A DNA stretch of 11,686 nt from Chitinophagaceae bacterium (lineage in GTDB: Bacteria; Bacteroidota; Bacteroidia; Chitinophagales; Chitinophagaceae), in NCBI GenBank assembly GCA_947461495.1, contig CANHLV010000028.1, forward strand, positions 1 to 11,686, given 5' to 3'. Shown here piece after piece: positions 1 to 7,400 of this stretch (position 1 is the stretch's first letter; every line of letters begins with the position of its first letter). The translations under genes were made by a program, and so were the position numbers. Under the pieces are notes generated by a model. The model did no database searches and was not told the origin of the DNA. It saw only the letters and a program-made list of their open reading frames with translations.

Positions 1-309
1 ATTGGTAACTATGCTTCGTTATTGCTGGTTACTGTTTTAGGATTTTCAATGAAAAAGACCTCTCCTTTACGCGTTGCCGGTTATTCTGTTGCTTCAACTT
101 TATTATTCTTCTTTTTAAGCAATACCAATTGTTTCTTCTTTGATACTTTTAATACATATGGAACAGGATTTCAGGGTTGGGCAAATTGCCTCGCTGCAGG
201 AATTCCATTTGTAAAAAACGGATTGGCTATTGACCTTGGATTTAGTGTATTGCTTTTTGGAACTTACAGTTTGGTAAATAAGTTATACTTCGAGAAAGCA
301 GCGGCTTAG
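1..309 (+). CDS. DUF6580-type putative transport membrane protein, 3' part only
   Basis: The reading frame is open from the first base of the window to the TAG at 307-309, so the gene starts outside and only the last 102 residues are seen. An internal TTG at 22 is not a credible start. The fragment is an integral membrane protein with hydrophobic stretches around visible residues 6-15, 26-40, 62-70 and 78-93. The pattern of a Trp/Cys pair, AGIPF, a KN pair, an Asp and then LFG near the C-terminus matches what I recall of the DUF6580 family. Those are small membrane proteins of about 170-220 residues common in Bacteroidota and thought to resemble substrate-binding components of ECF-type transporters. 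The substrate is unknown. It converges with rnhA, so it is not in an operon with anything visible here. The membrane call is firm; the family call is from memory of the motif pattern. Confidence 0.72.
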   Translation: MGNYASLLLVTVLGFSMKKTSPLRVAGYSVASTLLFFFLSNTNCFFFDTFNTYGTGFQGWANCLAAGIPFVKNGLAIDLGFSVLLFGTYSLVNKLYFEKAAA

Positions 310-310
310 T

Positions 311-410
311 AAATGTTCAAAAGGTTTAAAAGGTTCATTTAGTTCAAAAGGTTTTTGTCTTCTGAATAACATTTTGAACCTATTAAACAAATTGAACCTA
401 TTGAACAAAT
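311..410. terminator. Large imperfect inverted repeat, probable bidirectional terminator
   Basis: Two arms, about 311-355 and 371-410, are imperfect reverse complements around a 15-base loop. Each arm is built from iterated GTTCAA / AGGTT words, and the left arm carries roughly one extra unit, so several foldings are possible. It lies exactly between the stop codons of two convergent genes (309 and 424), where a terminator for both transcripts is expected. The iterated words could also mark it as a dispersed palindromic repeat. The repeat is directly visible; the terminator role is inferred. Confidence 0.55.
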
Positions 411-423
411 CCATCTAATTAGT

Positions 424-897
424 CTACATTAACGAATTTTCATAACCGTGGTCAACTGAAAGATGTCGTCCGTCCGCTGCCGAAGTTGCCAGTTCATCAC
501 ACCTATTATTAAAAGGATTTTCAGCGTGGCCTTTTACCCAATGTAATTTTATATTATAATCTTTAGAAAGTCTGTGATACTCTTTCCATAAATCCGGATT
601 CTTCTTTCCACCTTTGAAATTTGTTTTGATCCATGTTGTCAACCACCCTTTTTCAATAGCGTTTACTACATACTGACTATCAGAATAAATTTTGACAGGA
701 ATGTCTTTTGTATTTAAAGCCTTTATGCCTTCGATTACCGCCATCAATTCCATTCTGTTATTGGTGGTCAATCTAAAACCGTGAGACAATTCTTTTCTGT
801 GATGGCCATACATTAAAATCACACCGTATCCGCCAGGGCCGGGATTGCCACGGGAAGATCCGTCGGTGTAGATGGTGATGTGAGTTTTTGAAGACAT
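424..897 (-). CDS. rnhA: Ribonuclease HI
   Basis: This 157-residue enzyme cleaves the RNA strand of RNA-DNA hybrids, removing R-loops and Okazaki primer RNA in the cytoplasm. All expected active-site residues are present: D12 in YTDGSSRGNPGPGG, E50 in NRMEL, D73 in YSDSQYV, H124 in VKGHAEN and D134 in NRCDELA. They correspond to the D10/E48/D70/H124/D134 set of the E. coli enzyme. Length agrees with the family (about 155 residues) and the basic handle region with its Trp residues (about 85-105) is intact. The ATG at 897 places the first beta strand immediately after a short leader, so no other start is needed. There is no Shine-Dalgarno sequence. A strong CCCCC/GGGGG hairpin lies about 20 bases upstream of the start in the transcript. 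The next gene upstream on this strand ends 164 bases away, so the gene is probably transcribed alone. Confidence 0.97.
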   Translation of the reverse strand: MSSKTHITIYTDGSSRGNPGPGGYGVILMYGHHRKELSHGFRLTTNNRMELMAVIEGIKALNTKDIPVKIYSDSQYVVNAIEKGWLTTWIKTNFKGGKKNPDLWKEYHRLSKDYNIKLHWVKGHAENPFNNRCDELATSAADGRHLSVDHGYENSLM

Positions 898-907
898 TGT
901 TTGTTAG

Positions 908-931
908 CCCCCTCAATCCCCCAAAGGGGGA
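908..931. repeat. G/C-rich palindrome with C5-AAA-G5 core
   Basis: A CCCCC (918-922), AAA, GGGGG (926-930) hairpin, extended by one T-A pair, stands out sharply from the AT-rich surroundings. A second CCCCCT run at 908-913 could pair alternatively with the same G run. Similar C-run/G-run palindromes are, as I recall, scattered between genes in many Bacteroidota genomes, so this is probably one copy of a dispersed repeat. It sits just ahead of the rnhA start on the minus strand and would be in its 5' leader if transcription starts upstream of it. Confidence 0.6.
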
Positions 932-935
932 AGTT

Positions 936-1005
936 GTTTGGCGTTTGCTGTTTATAGTTTATTGTTTGGTGTTTGGTGTTTGGTGTTTGGTGTTTGGTGT
1001 TTAAA
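936..1005. repeat. Tandem 7-bp repeat, unit GTTTGGT, ten units in register
   Basis: Five perfect copies of GTTTGGT occupy 964-998. The same 7-base register continues to the left through four degenerate units (GTTTGGC 936, GTTTGCT 943, GTTTATA 950, GTTTATT 957) and to the right through GTTTAAA at 999. The edges are diverged and the core is perfect, as expected of a microsatellite-like heptamer array that expands in the middle by slipped-strand replication. The array is noncoding, between the acyl-CoA carboxylase stop and the rnhA start. On the minus strand the unit reads ACCAAAC. Confidence 0.85.
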
Positions 1006-1014
1006 TCATAAAAA

Positions 1015-1058
1015 TTGGCGAATTACCAAATTATCAAATTGATTAATTATCAAATTGG
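1015..1058. repeat. AT-rich iterated CAAATT element
   Basis: CAAATT occurs at 1027, 1035 and 1051, and the 12-mer ATTATCAAATTG is present twice (1030-1041 and 1046-1057). With the partly complementary AATTGG/CCAA words the stretch can fold weakly. It directly follows the stop of the minus-strand carboxylase gene and may help end that transcript, but no clean stem with a T tract is present. Iterated CAAATT-type intergenic elements are familiar from Bacteroidota genomes; function is unknown. Confidence 0.5.
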
Positions 1059-1060
1059 TT

Positions 1061-2689
1061 TCATACTTGAAACACCCCTACCTTCATCTCCTCAATAATC
1101 GGATTATGATTAGCTGCTTCTATTCCTTTGGCAATAACCAATCTGGTTTCTTTGGGATCTATAATTGCGTCTACCCATAACCGTGCTGCTGCATATTCTG
1201 GCTTAGTTTGTCTTGTGTATTTGTCTGTTATTCTATTTAGTAATTCAGTTTCCTGTTCTGGCGTAACCACTTCGCCTTTAGCTTTCATTGCTGCTACTTG
1301 AATTTGCAACATGGTTTTGGCTGCTTGCTCGCCGCCCATTACTGCGATTTTAGCCGTAGGCCACGCATATATAAATCTAGGGTCATACGCTTTTCCGCAC
1401 ATGGCATAATTACCTGCACCATATGAGTTCCCTACTATTACAGTAATTTTTGGCACAACACTATTTGCCACCGCGTTTACCAATTTGGCGCCATCTTTTA
1501 TGATACCGGAATGTTCGCTTCTGCTACCTACCATAAAACCGGTGACATCTTGTAGAAAAACAAGTGGTATTTTTTTCTGATTACAATTTAAAATGAAGCG
1601 GGCTGCTTTATCAGCACTGTCATTATAAATTACACCACCCAATTGCATCTCACCTTTTTTGCTTTTTACAATTGTTCGTTGATTGGCAACAATCCCTACA
1701 GCCCAGCCTTCCACGCGCGCATAACCACAAACGATAGTCTTACCATAATCTTGCTTAAATTCATCAAAACTATTTTCATCTACAATGCATTCAATCAATT
1801 CAACCATATTGTATGGCTTTGTATTCCCTTCGCTGAGAATACCATAAATTTCTCCGTTGTTGCTTTTGGGTGGCTTAGCATCAATTCTATTAAAATTAGC
1901 TGTAGCAGATGGCCCGAGCTTTTCCATAATCCGCTTCACCTGTTCCAAACACTCTTGTTCTGTTTTGAATTTATAATCAGCGATACCAGATATTTCAGTA
2001 TGTGTTACTGCACCTCCCAAAGTTTCTAAATCAATATCCTCACCAATTGCGGCTTTTACCAAATAGGGTCCGGCTAAAAAAATAGACCCCGCATTTTCTA
2101 CCATTAATGTTTCATCGCTCATAATAGGCAAATATGCGCCACCAGCAACACAAGCACCCATTACAGCTGCGATTTGAGTTATACCCATGGCGCTCATTTT
2201 TGCATTATTTCTGAAAATGCGACCGAAATGTTCTTTATCAGGGAAAATCTCATCTTGCATGGGCAGATAAACACCGGCACTATCAACCAGATAAATAACA
2301 GGTAATTTGTTTTCCATAGCAATTTCCTGCATTCTTAAATTCTTCTTACCGGTAATGGGAAACCAGGCTCCTGCTTTTACGGTTTGATCATTAGCAACAA
2401 TTACACACTGTTTGCCACTTACATAACCTATGCCACTTACTGTACCACCGGCAGGACAGCCGCCATGTTCTGGATACATTTCATATCCTGCAAATGCACC
2501 AATTTCAATAAAAGGCGAGTTGTCATCTAAAAGATAACTGATACGCTCTCTTGCTGTCAATTTGTTTCTTTCTTTTTGCTTAAGTGCAGCTTTTTTTCCT
2601 CCACCCTCAGCTATTTTTTCCAATTTCTGACGGACATTGCTCCAAGCCATTTTAAGGGCATCTTCATTCTTATTGAAATCGTGATTCAT
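1061..2689 (-). CDS. Acyl-CoA carboxylase, carboxyltransferase (beta) subunit, methylcrotonyl-CoA carboxylase-like
   Basis: This 542-residue protein transfers carboxyl groups from carboxy-biotin to an acyl-CoA in the cytoplasm. It shows the two crotonase-like halves of the carboxyltransferase family. The N-terminal half runs from about 40 to 270 with GACVAGGAY at 178-186, which contributes backbone amides to an oxyanion hole. The C-terminal half runs from about 290 to 520 with GNSYGAGNYAM at 420-430 and a WPTAKIAVMGGEQAA stretch at 443-457. The segments DEIFPDKEHFGRIF and SIFLAGPYLVKAA follow the methylcrotonyl-CoA carboxylase beta pattern (leucine breakdown) rather than the propionyl-CoA type, but the substrate cannot be fixed from this alone. 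Length fits the family. The biotin carboxylase/biotin carrier (alpha) subunit needed for activity is not in the window; flanking genes are unrelated. The ATG at 2689 precedes a plausible helical leader. No Shine-Dalgarno sequence is visible. The gene is divergent from the Nramp-family gene, with a 163-base shared spacer. Confidence 0.92.
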   Translation of the reverse strand: MNHDFNKNEDALKMAWSNVRQKLEKIAEGGGKKAALKQKERNKLTARERISYLLDDNSPFIEIGAFAGYEMYPEHGGCPAGGTVSGIGYVSGKQCVIVANDQTVKAGAWFPITGKKNLRMQEIAMENKLPVIYLVDSAGVYLPMQDEIFPDKEHFGRIFRNNAKMSAMGITQIAAVMGACVAGGAYLPIMSDETLMVENAGSIFLAGPYLVKAAIGEDIDLETLGGAVTHTEISGIADYKFKTEQECLEQVKRIMEKLGPSATANFNRIDAKPPKSNNGEIYGILSEGNTKPYNMVELIECIVDENSFDEFKQDYGKTIVCGYARVEGWAVGIVANQRTIVKSKKGEMQLGGVIYNDSADKAARFILNCNQKKIPLVFLQDVTGFMVGSRSEHSGIIKDGAKLVNAVANSVVPKITVIVGNSYGAGNYAMCGKAYDPRFIYAWPTAKIAVMGGEQAAKTMLQIQVAAMKAKGEVVTPEQETELLNRITDKYTRQTKPEYAAARLWVDAIIDPKETRLVIAKGIEAANHNPIIEEMKVGVFQV

Positions 2690-2852
2690 AATAGGTGATT
2701 AAAAATTATTCAATGAATTGCAATTTATAGCAAATAATATGACTACAATCAATTTTCTTATTATTGTACCTGTTATAAATATCGACTAGATTTATGGACC
2801 TTTATTTCTTCCTAAATGAGTTCAGGAAATTCAGTTCCTTTTAAAATCAATC

Positions 2853-4103
2853 ATGTTTGTATCGTTAAAAAAAGTGTGGAAGAAATTAGGTCCGGGATTG
2901 ATAACCGGTTCAAGCGATGATGATCCTTCTGGCATTGCAACGTATTCACAAGCCGGTGCGCAATTTGGACTAACAACATTATGGACAGCACTATTTACAT
3001 TTCCACTGATGGCATCCATTCAGGAAATGTGCGCCAGAATTGGAATTGTAACTTCAATGGGGCTCACTGGCACTATTAAAAAACATTATTCAAAAAAAAT
3101 ACTTTATTTATTATTAATATTCAGCACGCCTGCTATTATATTTAATATTGGTGCTGATATTGCCGGTATGGGTGCAGTTGGCAATATGCTCTTCCCAAAA
3201 ATTGACGCTGCTTTTTTCAGTATATTTTTTACGATAATCTTGATTATGGGTATCGTTTACTTTCCATATAAGAAAATAGCATCCATCTTAAAATACCTTT
3301 GTATTGTTTTGCTGGTTTATCTCATCGTGCCATTTTTGTACAAACAAGATTTAGGATACATTTTGAAATCAGCGGTCATGCCTAACATCCACTTCAACAA
3401 AGAATTCATTAGTATTCTTGTTGGCTTACTTGGCACAACCATTTCGCCCTATCTTTTTTTCTGGCAAGCGAATATGGAAGCAGAAGAAATGAAACAGCAA
3501 AAAAAAATTATTATTGATAAGAAATTGATGAGCGAAATGAAATATGACATTGACTTTGGCATGTTTTTTTCAAATGTGGTAATGTTTTTTATCATTTTAA
3601 CAACAGGCACCGTTTTGTTCAGCAGTAATTTTCACCAAATCGAAACAGTAGAAGATGCAGCTAAAGCATTGGAACCGCTTGCTGGCAAAGCCGCTTCACT
3701 GTTGTTTTCAATTGGTATCATTGGAACAGGATTTCTGGCTATCCCGGTTCTTAGTGGTTCTTTATCATATATGTATTGCGAAACTTTCGGTTGGAAGGAT
3801 GGACTGGATAAAAAATTTTATGAAGCTAAGGCTTTTTATTTCATCATAGTCATTTCATTGATTATGGGATTGGCTGTCAATTATATTGGACTCAGTCCAA
3901 TGACAACTTTACTAAATGCCGCAATTTTATACGGTTTAACTGCACCAGTAATCATTGGAATCATTCTACACATTTGCAATAATAAATCTGTAATGGGTAA
4001 GTTTATCAATTCCGTAAAATCAAATATACTTGGATTTATTACTCTTATTTTGATGGCTATAGCTTCAGTTTTATTACTCTACTTTGTTTTCATTTCAGAT
4101 TAA
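2853..4103 (+). CDS. Nramp/SLC11-family divalent metal transporter with variant metal-site motifs
   Basis: This 416-residue inner-membrane protein has about 11 hydrophobic segments (near 17-40, 45-65, 84-110, 118-136, 144-163, 185-207, 232-255, 275-300, 325-345, 350-372 and 390-414), the expected layout for proton-coupled Nramp metal importers with a LeuT fold. The first segment carries DDDPSGIATYSQAGAQFG. The metal-site Asp-Pro is kept (D24-P25) but the canonical DPGN reads DPSG. In segment 6 the canonical MPH is replaced by SPY (198-200). The soft Met ligand normally linked to transition-metal selectivity is therefore absent. This suggests a distant Nramp subgroup whose substrate may not be Mn2+/Fe2+; Mg2+-transporting Nramp relatives are known. 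The ATG at 2853 is the first in frame that includes the whole first segment; the leader is AT-rich without Shine-Dalgarno. It is transcribed alone and is divergent from the carboxylase gene. No metal-regulator binding site can be identified with confidence. Confidence 0.9.
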   Translation: MFVSLKKVWKKLGPGLITGSSDDDPSGIATYSQAGAQFGLTTLWTALFTFPLMASIQEMCARIGIVTSMGLTGTIKKHYSKKILYLLLIFSTPAIIFNIGADIAGMGAVGNMLFPKIDAAFFSIFFTIILIMGIVYFPYKKIASILKYLCIVLLVYLIVPFLYKQDLGYILKSAVMPNIHFNKEFISILVGLLGTTISPYLFFWQANMEAEEMKQQKKIIIDKKLMSEMKYDIDFGMFFSNVVMFFIILTTGTVLFSSNFHQIETVEDAAKALEPLAGKAASLLFSIGIIGTGFLAIPVLSGSLSYMYCETFGWKDGLDKKFYEAKAFYFIIVISLIMGLAVNYIGLSPMTTLLNAAILYGLTAPVIIGIILHICNNKSVMGKFINSVKSNILGFITLILMAIASVLLLYFVFISD

Positions 4104-4447
4104 AGCTTTTATTTAAAAAGTTCAGCATTTGAAATTCTTATTTTCATTTCGAGGTATCTTGAATAAAAATCAATATTTTGATTGTATCAGGCATCTTTTT
4201 TTAAGAAAATAGTATCTTTTTTGATACCAGTCTTTGTATGTTAATTATTAGATTACTCAAAAAAAAGATGGGTGCAAAAAATGATTCTAAAAAACATTTG
4301 TTTTTTATTTTTTTCAAGTAAAAAAGCAATAAATTTGACAATTCTCAAAAAAATTAAACGGTATCAATTCAAGTTAATTTCACAAAACAAATGAAATTGA
4401 TTTTGAATAAACAACGATTATTTTAAAACGTAAAAGAAAAAAAAAGA
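4104..4447. other. 344-base AT-rich noncoding spacer
   Basis: No gene is credible here. A weak hairpin directly after the Nramp stop (CTTTT 4106-4110 / AAAAG 4116-4120) may be its terminator. Further small dyads are GAAAT 4131-4135 / ATTTC 4146-4150 and GTATC 4212-4216 / GATAC 4223-4227 around six T. The word GTATC recurs at 4154, 4184, 4212 and 4361, with the inverse at 4223. The right part carries a likely promoter for the following gene (4330-4337), then a roughly 100-base A-rich leader ending in a run of A just before the metalloprotease ATG, the usual Bacteroidota start context in place of a Shine-Dalgarno sequence. Confidence 0.6.
4330..4337 (+). promoter_or_regulatory. Putative Bacteroidota -7 element (TAAATTTG) ahead of the metalloprotease gene
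   Basis: TAAATTTG matches the TAnnTTTG consensus of the -7 box used by the primary sigma factor of this phylum at every fixed position. The matching -33 TTTG is not at ideal spacing: only a T-rich stretch lies 19-21 bases upstream, and the nearest TTTG (4297-4300) is 29 bases away. Transcription would begin near 4344 and give a leader of about 100 bases. The match is seen; use as a promoter is inferred. Confidence 0.4.
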
Positions 4448-7400
4448 ATGAAAAAATTTTACACGGTCACCATTTCTATGATGTTACTGATGGTTACATC
4501 GGTTTCAATTTTCGCTCAACAAAAAAGCTACTGGGCTGCTCACAATGGCAGTTTAGACTTCCCAAAAGACAAGGGTGTTGCGAGATTATCATTCCCGAAA
4601 ACATTTAAAGTTTTCGATTTGAATGTTAACGCACTCAGACAAGATCTTTTTATGGTAGTTGACAATTCTCAAAGACATTCAACAGTTATTTCTCTTCCAA
4701 ATGCAGACGGACAAATTGAACAATTTGAAGTAGTTGAAGCTTCAAATTTTGAACCTGCATTACAAGCTCGTTTCCCTGAAATCAGAGCTTTTTCAGGTAA
4801 AGGGATTACAGACAAATATGCAACTTTAAAATTGAGTATCTCTCCTCAAGGCATTCAAACAATGGTTTTCAGAACAGAAAAACCAAATGAATTCATAGAA
4901 CCATATTCACAAGACCACACTTCTTATGCAGTTTTTGTTTCTCAAAGAACAAAAGGTTTATTGTCATGGACTTGCAGCACTGAAGAACAACGTTTCACTA
5001 ATGAATTGAATGCTCAAGTCATGAGAGCTAACAATACTTCACGTTCAACTGGCGATTTGAAAACAATGCGTTTGGCACAATCTTGCAACGCAGAATATTC
5101 AAATTATTTCGGAGCTACTAGTGCAGCTCAGGTTGGATTAGTTTTAGCTGCTTATAATGCTACTTTAACTCGTTGCAATGGTTGTTATGAAAAAGACCTT
5201 GCTGTTCACTTGAATTTGATTGCTAACACCACTAGTGTTATATATTATGTTGCAGGAACTGATCCTTACACAAATTTGAATAGCTGGAATGGCCAGTTAC
5301 AATCTACACTCACTTCTATTATCGGAGAAGCGAACTACGACATAGGTCACATGTTCGGTGCATCTGGTGGTGGCGGTAATGCAGGATGTATCGGATGTGT
5401 TTGTGTAAACAACCAGAAAGGAAGTGGCATTACTTCTCCTGCTGATGGTATTCCACAAGGAGATAATTTTGATATCGATTACGTAGTGCATGAAGTTGGA
5501 CACCAAATGGGTGGAAACCATACTTTCTCTATGAGCTTAGAAGGAACAGGTGTAAATAAAGAAGTGGGTTCAGGTATTACAATTATGGGATATGCTGGTA
5601 TTACAGGTCAAGACGTTGCTCCTCACTCCATCGATATTTATCATGAAGCAACAATCGCACAAATACAATCAAACCTTACTACCAAAACTTGTCCAATTAC
5701 TACAAGCTTAACAGGTAACAACGCTACGCCTGTTGTTGCTGCTGTTGGCAACTATATCATTCCAAAAAGCACTCCTTTTGCTTTAACAGGTTCAGCAACT
5801 GATGCTGATGGAGATCCAATAACATATTGCTGGGAACAGAACGACAACTCAACTGTATCTGGTGCAGCTTCTGCTGCGACTGCAACAAAAACCGGCGGTC
5901 CAAACTGGCTTTCATTCTCTCCAACTTCTTCACCTACTCGTATTTGCCCTAAATTAGACAGAATTCTTGCAGGCCAATTATTTACAGGTCCACTTACAGG
6001 CGGCGATGCTGGTATTAACATTGAGTATTTGAGTTCTGTAGCTCGTACTTTAAATTTTAGATTAACAGTAAGAGACAATTGTCCTTACAGCTCTACAGCA
6101 CCTATCAAAGTTGGTCAAACTGCATTTACCGATATGACTGTTACTGTTAATGGAACAGCTGGTCCATTTGCGGTATCAGTGCCCAATACGGCCGGTATTA
6201 CTTGGCAAGCTGGAACAACACAAACAGTAACATGGTCTGTAAATGGTTCTGATCAAGCTCCTGTAAGTTGTGCTAACGTGAAAATTTCACTTTCTACAGA
6301 TGGCGGATATACATGGCCGGTAGTTATTGTTGACAATACACCAAATGACGGAACTGAAACAATTACGGTTCCAAACAACGTAACTACAACTGCACGTATT
6401 AAAGTTGAAGCTGTTGGCAACATTTTCTTTGATATCAATAATGCGAATTTTGCTATTACAGCACCTGCAACAGGATTCACATTCTCTCCTTCAGCTGGTG
6501 CAAACATTGCTTGTGGATCAGCCACTACTGCAACTGCTAGTTTGGCTACTACAACTAGTGGAGGATTCTCTACAGCAATTAATTTAACTGCTTCAGGAAA
6601 CCCTTCAGGAACAACAGTTACCTTCGGAACAAATCCTTTAACTCCAGGTAATACCACTACTGTAATATTAAACAATACTTCGGCATTAACTCCTGGAACT
6701 TATAATGTAACAGTTACTGGTACAGCTGGAACTATAACACAAACAAGTACGATTGCTTATGTGGTTGCAGCTTCAACTCCTCCAACTGTAACTGCGCAGC
6801 CTAACAATGTAAGTGCTTGTGTTGGAACAGACGCAACCTTTACAACTGCTTCTTCAACAGCAGGTGTTAATTACCAATGGCAAATAAGTACTGATGGTGG
6901 TACTACTTGGACAGATATTGCTGGAGCTACTTCAAGTTCTTATACTTCAACTGCAGTGGCATTGAGTGCAAACAACTACAAATACAGAGCTGTAATTACA
7001 ACACAATGTGGATTAATTAATACTAGCACTGCTACTTTAACTGTAAATGTAGCTACTGCAATTTCTTCACAACCTTCAAATGCGACTATTTGTTCAGGTG
7101 AAAATGCCACATTCAACTCTACTGCTACAGGAAACGGTGTTACTTACCAATGGCAAGTAAGTACTGATGGTGGTAATACATGGTCAAATATTACTGGAGC
7201 AACAAACGCAAACTACACCATCAATGCGGCAACAACCGCTGTAAATGGTAACAAATATAGAGTTGTTGCTACCGTAACAACAGGTGGTTGTCCAGGCTCG
7301 CTTAATTCGAATTCAGCTAATTTAACTGTAAATGCTACACCAGTTGTAACTTCAAGTGCAAGCTCAACAAGTGTTTGTTCTGGGACACCAGTTACTTTAA

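Noticed and set aside
936..1005. Possible CRISPR array
   Set aside because: The 7-bp units are directly contiguous with no spacers, far below CRISPR repeat length, and there are no cas genes.
1643..2029. Open frame of 128 codons on the plus strand inside the carboxylase gene
   Set aside because: It is antisense to a complete, well-conserved enzyme, its product has no recognisable motif, and it looks like a composition shadow.
2831..3019. 62-codon minus-strand frame over the Nramp start
   Set aside because: It overlaps the conserved first membrane segment of the transporter antisense and has no features of its own.
4268..4321. 17-codon ORF (MGAKNDSKKHLFF...) in the spacer before the protease gene
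   Set aside because: It is very short, lies upstream of the predicted promoter, and its hydrophobic end comes from T-rich DNA; nothing supports translation.
6253..6675. Open frame of 140 codons on the minus strand inside the metalloprotease gene, plus others at 5297-5521, 5752-6078 and 7213-7419
   Set aside because: Thr/Ser/Asn-rich beta-domain codons read as Val/Ala/Gly-rich open frames on the opposite strand; no starts, spacing or motifs support real genes.
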